From positions 219,761 through 262,516 of the forward strand of contig BJOX01000253.1 in the NCBI GenBank assembly GCA_009731375.1: a DNA stretch of 42,756 bases, in the 5' to 3' direction. Positions 36,970-42,756 of the stretch are shown piece after piece. This DNA comes from Paulinella micropora (Eukaryota > Cercozoa > Imbricatea > Euglyphida). A program made the translations under genes and the position numbers. Under the pieces are notes generated by a model. It was not told the origin of the DNA. It saw only the letters and a list, made by a program, of their open reading frames with translations, and searched no databases. Every line of letters starts with the position of its first letter. Position 1 is the first letter of the stretch.

Positions 36970-37059
36970 GTATGGTGCAAAGAAGCTAGTGGATATCTTC
37001 TGGCAATATGTTTTCTTTTGTGTATTGATACATTGTCTTGATATATATATATATACTAA

Positions 37060-37150
37060 CAAAACAAAAAACAAAAACAAAAAACAAAACAAAAAACCAA
37101 AAAAAACAACAACAACAAAAAAAAAAAAAACAAAAAAAAAAAAAAAAAAC
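37060..37150. repeat. A-rich (CAAAA)n tract
   Basis: Low-complexity A/C tract between COR exons. Confidence 0.95.
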
Positions 37151-37190
37151 TTCAAAAATCTTGTGCTTGCTGTGCAACTTGCGTGCTCAG

Positions 37191-37340
37191 CGCTTGGCAA
37201 TCTACTTCGGCACGCACGAGTTTTGTTTCAGAGAGGTGGACCAGCCGCGCACAGGCGACAAGGGAGCGGTGCGTGTGGTGCTGGACGAATAAGGACGCGA
37301 ACTTTTCCTGTCCGTCTATATGATTTTCAACATGCTTTGC
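37191..37340 (+). pseudogene. COR C-terminal exon with in-frame TAA
   Basis: After CTCAG the frame reads RLAIYFGTHEFCFREVDQPR, then TGDKGAVRVVLDE, meets TAA at 37290-37292, and continues GRELFLSVYMIF. The residues on both sides of the stop look like one beta-strand pair, so the stop probably interrupts the original exon. A GT donor before the stop (GCG|GTGCGT) is possible but would remove part of the strand. Confidence 0.45.
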
Positions 37341-37446
37341 AATCTGTATTCAACTGCAGACAAGTTGGCGATGCTTGATGTATTTGTGCATCCATGTAAT
37401 ATGATGCTGAAATAATGTATCAGCACATGTGCAAAGTTTCCAAAGG

Positions 37447-37827
37447 TGTGTGGCGGGTTCGAAGGGTTTCTTGTGTCACTACGCGTCCAGCTTCGTTCAA
37501 GAGGTGCTCACGGTGCTTCGCCTTCCTCGCTGGGGCCGCGCAGAAGAGTCCGCCTGTGTCGCACACTTGCTCTGCCAGAGCTGTGTTCTGAAAGGACGAG
37601 GCCCTGCCAGGGACACGTCGCAGGTTGCCGATGAGATCTGCGAGGTGCTGGACGAGCAGCCATGGGCGACCGGGCGCGAGGGCTTGAGTGTGCTTTGGGG
37701 CTTGAGCAGGCATCATGATGTGCGTGGCCAGCAAGCAAAGGCTGGTTGGAGTTTCTTTCTCAGCCATGCACACAGAGATGAAGAAGCCAAACTGATCGCC
37801 AGTGAGCTGCATGATTCGCTTTGCAAG
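37447..37827 (+). CDS. TIR-like C-terminal exon of the ROCO-type gene
   Basis: One frame runs through a Cys-containing stretch (ESACVAHLLCQSCVLKGRGP), VADEICEVLDEQPW and AGWSFFLSHAHRDEEAKLIA then SELHDSLCK up to a GTGGGC donor. F-F-L-S-H-A-H-x-D-E-x-x-x-(x)-A-x-x-L is the first strand and alpha-A helix of a TIR domain. LRR-Roc-COR-TIR is an innate-immune-like signalling layout. The start of the exon is uncertain (candidate acceptors near 37440 and CGCAG at 37623). Confidence 0.6.
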
Positions 37828-37859
37828 GTGGGCAGACCTTACTGGCAGCAACGGAGAGG

Positions 37860-37990
37860 ACAACAAACGAAACGTCAATGATAACGAAAAGGCAATACGG
37901 ACTTCGGACGTCTTCATCGCGGTCGTGACTTGCTCCCTTGGTTCTAGTCATCATTCTTCCTTGCTCCCTGGGTTCCGATGCTCTTGAGGC
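37860..37990 (+). CDS. TIR-like continuation, partial
   Basis: A frame reads NVNDNEKAIRTSDVFIAVVT then CSLGSS and ends in TGA. A-I-x-x-S-D-V-F-I-A-V-V-T matches the TIR strand after the BB loop. The residues between SELHDSLCK and NVNDNEK (BB loop with the usual catalytic Glu region) are not recognisable, so the TIR domain looks damaged or one exon is missing. Confidence 0.5.
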
Positions 37991-38199
37991 GTAACTGTTA
38001 CAATACTTCAATAATGTAGCCCGCCCATAATATGTATATCTTCTGGATGAGTTGCGCGGCTTCTTGGCGTTAGAGTTGAGACAGTAGACTTTAGTTATAC
38101 TGCTGAAAGTTTTAAGCAGGTCGGTAGATAGCAATTTCAGAGACCGATGGTAGACATCATTTGGGAATCACTCACGGTCAGGCCGTCCCAGAAAAAAAA

Positions 38200-38375
<176 letters not shown>

Positions 38376-38406
38376 AATGAACGTTGGGTCTTGACGGTGA
38401 AACGTA

Positions 38407-39400
38407 TCATTGAGATTGAGAGACCAATTGGTAGTGGGAGTTAATGAAATCACAAAAGGTTGACGTCGAGAGTGTGTTGATAATCCTAGGCGTTGGTGGC
38501 TCCAATCGATCTGGGTCAGACCAAAAATTTGAAGGTCTGTCGAAGCAGTTTTCCGGGGACTCTGCAGCCCCCCTCTTTGAACTCGTCTCGCCCTCCCGCA
38601 GTACGACTGCCTGCGGTTGTTTTTCTTTGTTCCTGCATTTGGCTATTAATTGCTCTTTGGGCCGCGACCTGCGTTGCTGGTGAGGGGCAGTGAGATGTTG
38701 CTTCCGTTGTGGTGCCGTGGGACTTTGTGAGTCTGGAGGGCGAGTCCTGGGGCGGCGTGGTGAAGTCCACTTTTTTCTGTTTCTTTTCCTCATGCCTGGG
38801 GAGTTGGCCTTTCTTGTGGCTGTCGGATGATCAAAACCACCAATATATGTTCGTGGAACTTGAGCTCATTCCTGGCACTTCTCCCACACCTTCAGTATGT
38901 GCTTGTGGCATATGTCCGTTAAGCCCCTGTATATGTCATGTGCAATATCCTTGGAAAAGAAGTGCACGAGCTCGTCGTATGAAGTACTGGAGATGTAACC
39001 TTTGGCTCCCATGGCTATGACTTATGTCGGTGGTCACATAGCGGTTGCCAAGTTTGTGTTCTTGGTTTTCTTCCTCCAGTGCATGATAACGGTGGTCATA
39101 GATCGCGCGTGGATTTTACTCCCACGGTCTTTTACTCTGCCAAGATGTGCCCGGCCATGATCTAGGGGGATCCTCACCACGGTCATGCTTTACCTCGTTA
39201 ATCCTCCATCCATCCTCGTCCCAAATACTCCGGCGTTGCTCGCTTGTCATATACCGTTCTAGCTTGGGTTCGTCTTCGCAGACTAGCCATTCGTCCTTTC
39301 GGGTGGTGTAATCTATCAGCCGCACATCTGGCTGCTTCATGTTCCTGGCCACCAGGAGGTAGATTTTATACAAAGTGCCCGTCCCTGCAAGGTCATTCAT
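38407..39400 (-). pseudogene. Fragmented minus-strand coding region, unrecognised
   Basis: Three coherent pieces follow each other on the minus strand. From 39400 come MNDLAGTGTLYKIYLLVARN and RKDEWLVCEDEPKLERYMTS. At about 39020-38855 come GAKGYISSTSYDELVHFFSK and DICHKHILKVWEKCQE-stop. From 38793 to 38407 comes a basic, Pro-rich piece ending FINSHYQLVSQSQ. Frames differ between the pieces. This could be a decayed transposon gene or an unrelated spliced gene; no catalytic motif or domain was identified. Confidence 0.35.
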
Positions 39401-39724
39401 GATCCTAGCAGCCGGGTGCGTGGGGCCTTCTGACTCAGGAAGTTAGTCTAACTCGGTAGCGAATACACTAGATACACAGGAAGCAGCTTGTTGAAAAAAA
39501 AAATAGACACTATAAAAGTAAGGTGATTATGAGTTCGCAATATCTAAACGACCTTAGACATAGTAGACCTGAGGCGAGCGCGCGCGATTAAACAATCAGA
39601 CTACCTTCTAAATCTAGCTATATATATATAGCCCTAGTACTAGTAGCCGCTATCCGCGTTGATCAAACAGTCAAACCGGTTACCAAAAACGAGAAGATCT
39701 ACAGTAAGGTTTCGTGAAAAGTTT

Positions 39725-39866
39725 CAGGGGGGTGGAGGGGGGGGGGGGGGGGGGGGGNNNNNNNNNNNNNNNNNNNNNNNNNNNNNNNNNNNNNNNNNNN
39801 NNNNNNNNNNNNNNNNNNNNNNNNNNNNNNNNGGGAAAGGTTTGGGGGGGGGGGGGGGGGGGGGGG
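39725..39866. repeat. Poly-G tracts around a 75-N gap
   Basis: G homopolymers on both sides of the gap 39758-39832, probably a sequencing stall. Confidence 0.95.
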
Positions 39867-40107
39867 TGTGACTGTGACTAACTAGACTGCACTTTTCGTT
39901 GAGTCTAGTTAAAAATTAAGCTGTGGTCGCGCCCTGAGACACCAGCCTCGTTATTTTTGTAAGGGGTGGCACCTTTAGCATGTTTCTATAGCTTCTTTTT
40001 TGAACGGTCTCGCCACGTGACGCCGCTGGTGCCACCCGCCACACTCACTTAACGTAGTTTGCAACCCAACTTGAAGCAGGCACTCTGCCAGCACCCCACC
40101 GGTACCA

Positions 40108-40401
40108 GTGCCCCGCCGGCGGCACTGTTCGCTGCCGGAGGCTACCAGTGTGCACGTGCAGTGTGCCAAGACCGGCTGCCAGGGAGTGTTCGAGAAAGCT
40201 AATGTTCTAGATGTTCTGTTCTGTCGGGTGCACAATGCGGCCGGACGCGTGGGCGTTAACGTGGATACCGGCGATCAGTCAATTTACTACTTCGTTACGG
40301 CCCGGAATTCAGAGAAGGTGGTAAGATTCAACAAGCAGTGGCTCAAGTTATTTGCGGTTTTGTTAGATGTTGCGGCGTTAGTCATTACTATTTCAATTTA
40401 A
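40108..40401 (+). CDS. Open frame of 97 codons, uncertain
   Basis: MPRRRHCSLPEATSVHVQCA, then KTGCQGVFEKANVLDVLFCR and VGVNVDTGDQSIYYFVTARN. Codon use looks more protein-like than the surrounding sequence, with paired Cys residues, but no homology is recognised and no splice context is clear. It may be an exon or chance. Confidence 0.25.
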   Translation: MPRRRHCSLPEATSVHVQCAKTGCQGVFEKANVLDVLFCRVHNAAGRVGVNVDTGDQSIYYFVTARNSEKVVRFNKQWLKLFAVLLDVAALVITISI

Positions 40402-40711
40402 TTCACCGTTACTTACTACGGGTAGTTGATTTGTCAATAGGCCGGACAGTCAATAATACCAATGTGAACTGAAAATACGTAAGACCTGTACCTAAGTTAG
40501 TCAGTTTGTGACGTGGAAGTCAAAGAGTCAGTTCTTTTATTATACGACTTATTAAAGTGCGTTTCCATACTGCGTGATAGTCTTGCTAGGTAGCCCGGAT
40601 AGATCCTGAAAGGGGTCGGTAAAGGTTCCACGATGGGTAGCTTCGCAAAACCCCGTTTATGAGCCTTGGAATTGAGAAACAGTGGGTTTATAGCAAGGGT
40701 ACATCCCGCAG

Positions 40712-41335
40712 TTGGATGGTACCACTCAGAATTATTCCGACTTCCGTTACAAGCTAGTGAACTGTGCAAAGTGCATCAGTGCCTGGCATGGCGAGTGCAT
40801 CACGCTGGCATTTGATGACCCAGCAAAAGCAAAGGTTAAATATCCTTATGATCCAGCGAAAGCACTGGAGATTGAGGAGAGGGAGTTGCCTGATGAACCA
40901 GATTCAGAGGATACCCCTGATAACATTTCTGACGATGAAGGCAGTGCGTCAGATGCGGGTAGACAGAGACCAAAGACGAAGAAAGATGACGGCAAAACGC
41001 CCGCTGAAGACAAATCGAAGGAATGGGCTAAGCTCACTGACTAACAAAAGAAACAGTGGAGAGAGAAAAGAGCTAAGAAATTGAAACGTGAGAAACGAAG
41101 ACAGTCGAAACGAGCACACACACTAAGAGTGAAAGTAGTACAGAAAGAGAAAAAGCATTTTGAACGCATGCGAACACTACAACTCATTCTGTCTGTTGCT
41201 TTTTCTCACCCTGTTGTCGTTCGATACTTACGTACTAAGACAGTCACAGGCCCGATAGAGCTGATAGAGGCAGTAAGTGCCAAGTTCGGTTCAATCTCCG
41301 GGGCACTGCGCAAAGTGTTAGACTCTAAAAAGTAG
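40712..41335 (+). pseudogene. Open region with PHD-like Cys/His start and basic C-terminus, split by TAA
   Basis: One frame from 40712 reads NCAKCISAWHGECI (C-x2-C..W-H-x2-C, like half a PHD finger), an acidic linker and DKSKEWAKLTD. It meets TAA at 41042-41044 and continues in the same frame, QKKQWREKRAKKLKREKRRQ, to SAKFGSISGALRKVLDSKK and TAG at 41333-41335. The shared frame and smooth charge pattern suggest one original coding region. The product is unknown. Confidence 0.35.
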
Positions 41336-41624
41336 AACAACAAAAACAAATGCATAACCATTCGATCCTACATGTCTAACAGAACTATCAAGCAGTATAT
41401 AAGCAGAGCGATCTTCACGTGTTTACTACCAGATTTTTCTTCGCTTTTTTGTTTCGCACAATCCTATTGCGATCTGGGAGCAATTTGCGTGACTGACCGA
41501 GGTGGTGGTGGATAAATCATCCCACGTCAAGATACCAGTGTATGCATCATTTCTTCGCACCTAGACAGAGAGTCTCGTTTACACTAATTGCTTAGCCCTT
41601 TCCAACCCCCTCCCATTTCTCCTC

Positions 41625-41649
41625 CTCCTCCTCCTCTTCCTCCTCCTCG

Positions 41650-41712
<63 letters not shown>

Positions 41713-41756
41713 ACCTCCCCCTCCCTCCCCCCCTCTCCCTCTCTCTCTCTAACACA
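41625..41756. repeat. (TCC)n and (CT)n microsatellites
   Basis: Simple repeats. The preceding interval 41340-41620 shows no gene. Confidence 0.95.
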
Positions 41757-42015
41757 TTGTGCGTTCGTGCAAACGTACCAACACAGCCCCAACTTGTTGA
41801 GTGGTTCCGCTCAAGACTCTTCGAGCAGTGGCTACAACTTTTGCACCTTCCACCTCGTGCACCACGTGCGAGACCAGACTTGTGTCCAGAAACACCAAGT
41901 CCAGGGCATCGGGGCTAGCTGGATTCGCAACGGAGGACGCGACTATGGAAAGAACGTTGTCGTGCTCTTGCGGCAGCAGAACCACCTCGGTTGAATAGCC
42001 TGGGCAACCTACCAT
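41749..42015 (-). CDS. Open frame of ~88 codons, uncertain
   Basis: The minus strand reads MVGCPGYSTEVVLLPQEHDN, then ASPDALDLVFLDTSLVSHVV and EGAKVVATARRVLSGTTQQV. The composition is protein-like (Val/Ala/Leu with regular charges). Plus-strand frames over the same bases are also open, so strand and reality are undecided. Confidence 0.25.
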   Translation of the reverse strand: MVGCPGYSTEVVLLPQEHDNVLSIVASSVANPASPDALDLVFLDTSLVSHVVHEVEGAKVVATARRVLSGTTQQVGAVLVRLHERTMC

Positions 42016-42055
42016 GTTGGATGAAATGAGTGAGCAACGCCTAACTTAAGGATGC

Positions 42056-42299
42056 GCAGAAGAAGGGATGGAGGGAGGAAGGGAGGGACGGAGGAAGGGA
42101 GCGAGGAAGAGAGGGAGGGAGGGAGGGAGAATGAGAATATAAAAGAATGAGAGAGAGAGAGAAACAGAGAAAGAGAGAGAGAGAGAGAGCGAGAGGGGGG
42201 GTGGGGGGGGGAGGGAGGGAGAGAGGGAGAGAGGAGAGGAGAGGAGAGAGAGAGAGGGAGGGAGAGAGAGATACATAATAGATAGATCGATAGATAGAT

Positions 42300-42360
<61 letters not shown>

Positions 42361-42403
42361 TATCTAAGATAGATAGATAGATAGATGGATGGATGGGTGG
42401 GTG

Positions 42404-42438
<35 letters not shown>

Positions 42439-42628
42439 GGATAGATGGATAGATGGATGGATGGATGGACGGATAGAGGGATAGATGGATAGATAGATTG
42501 ATAGATTGATATATATATATATATAGCGAGAGAGAGAGAGAGAGAGAGAGAAAGAGATCGAGGGAGAGAGAGGGAGAGAGAGAGAGAGAGAGAGAGAGAA
42601 GAGAGAAGAGACACAGAGAGAGAGAGAG

Positions 42629-42681
<53 letters not shown>

Positions 42682-42714
42682 GTGAGTGAGTGAGTGAGAG
42701 AGCGAGTGTGTGTT

Positions 42715-42756
<42 letters not shown>
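42056..42756. repeat. Terminal microsatellite block: (GGGA)n, (GA)n, (GATA)n, (GT)n
   Basis: Purine-rich and GATA tracts to the window end. No gene. Confidence 0.95.

Overview
The window is eukaryotic nuclear DNA, probably from a protist or alga, with one complete 21.3-kb endogenous virus inside it. The host parts have spliced genes with short phase-consistent exons, many microsatellites, a tRNA-derived SINE pair and N-filled gaps. A stramenopile such as a brown alga fits best, because one-exon-per-LRR genes and LRR-ROCO GTPases are known there. That is an inference from gene style; no taxonomic marker was seen.

Left host part (1-8286): microsatellites with minus-strand coiled-coil exons (40-3610), then an array of 28-residue leucine-rich-repeat exons (4499-5840). 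Five intact 84-nt exons lie on the plus strand and alternate with five on the minus strand (two intact, three decayed). Each plus/minus pair meets tail to tail over one GGTACC, and the pairs are separated by GCTACC...GGTAGC palindromes. LRR-capping exons lie downstream in both directions: minus at 4152-4274 and plus from 6727. The array could therefore serve two divergent genes, a minus-strand LRR/coiled-coil gene and a plus-strand LRR-Roc-COR-TIR gene.

Virus (8293-29592): a Polinton-like virus with ~132-bp terminal inverted repeats and a perfect 6-bp target duplication (GTCAAA), sitting between exons of the ROCO-type gene. It carries HIRAN, protein-primed DNA polymerase B, lipase, DUF3820-like, spike-like, double-jelly-roll major capsid, penton, Ulp1/adenovirus-type protease, small basic proteins, packaging ATPase, a structural protein, a membrane protein, a 1300-residue S74 fibre, an F-box/zinc-like protein, retroviral-type integrase and unknown coiled-coil genes. 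Structural genes are open. Polymerase, lipase, ATPase, integrase and one unknown gene each carry one nonsense or frameshift lesion. Several 10-N joins fall inside genes, two of them with duplicated flanks.

The virus has its own regulatory architecture. GC-rich hairpins supply the TAG stop of three genes. An identical leader hairpin sits against the ATG of three genes. A stop-hairpin / AT-rich / leader cassette is repeated at two gene junctions. Two tandem hairpins next to the integrase differ by paired compensatory changes. The fibre gene holds a 216-bp in-frame inverted segment.

Right host part (29599-42756): the ROCO-type gene continues with LRR, Roc P-loop, switch, THQD, COR and TIR exons to ~38.0 kb, interrupted by SINEs and (ATT)n/(TTC)n tracts. 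The last 4.5 kb holds weak gene fragments and microsatellites.
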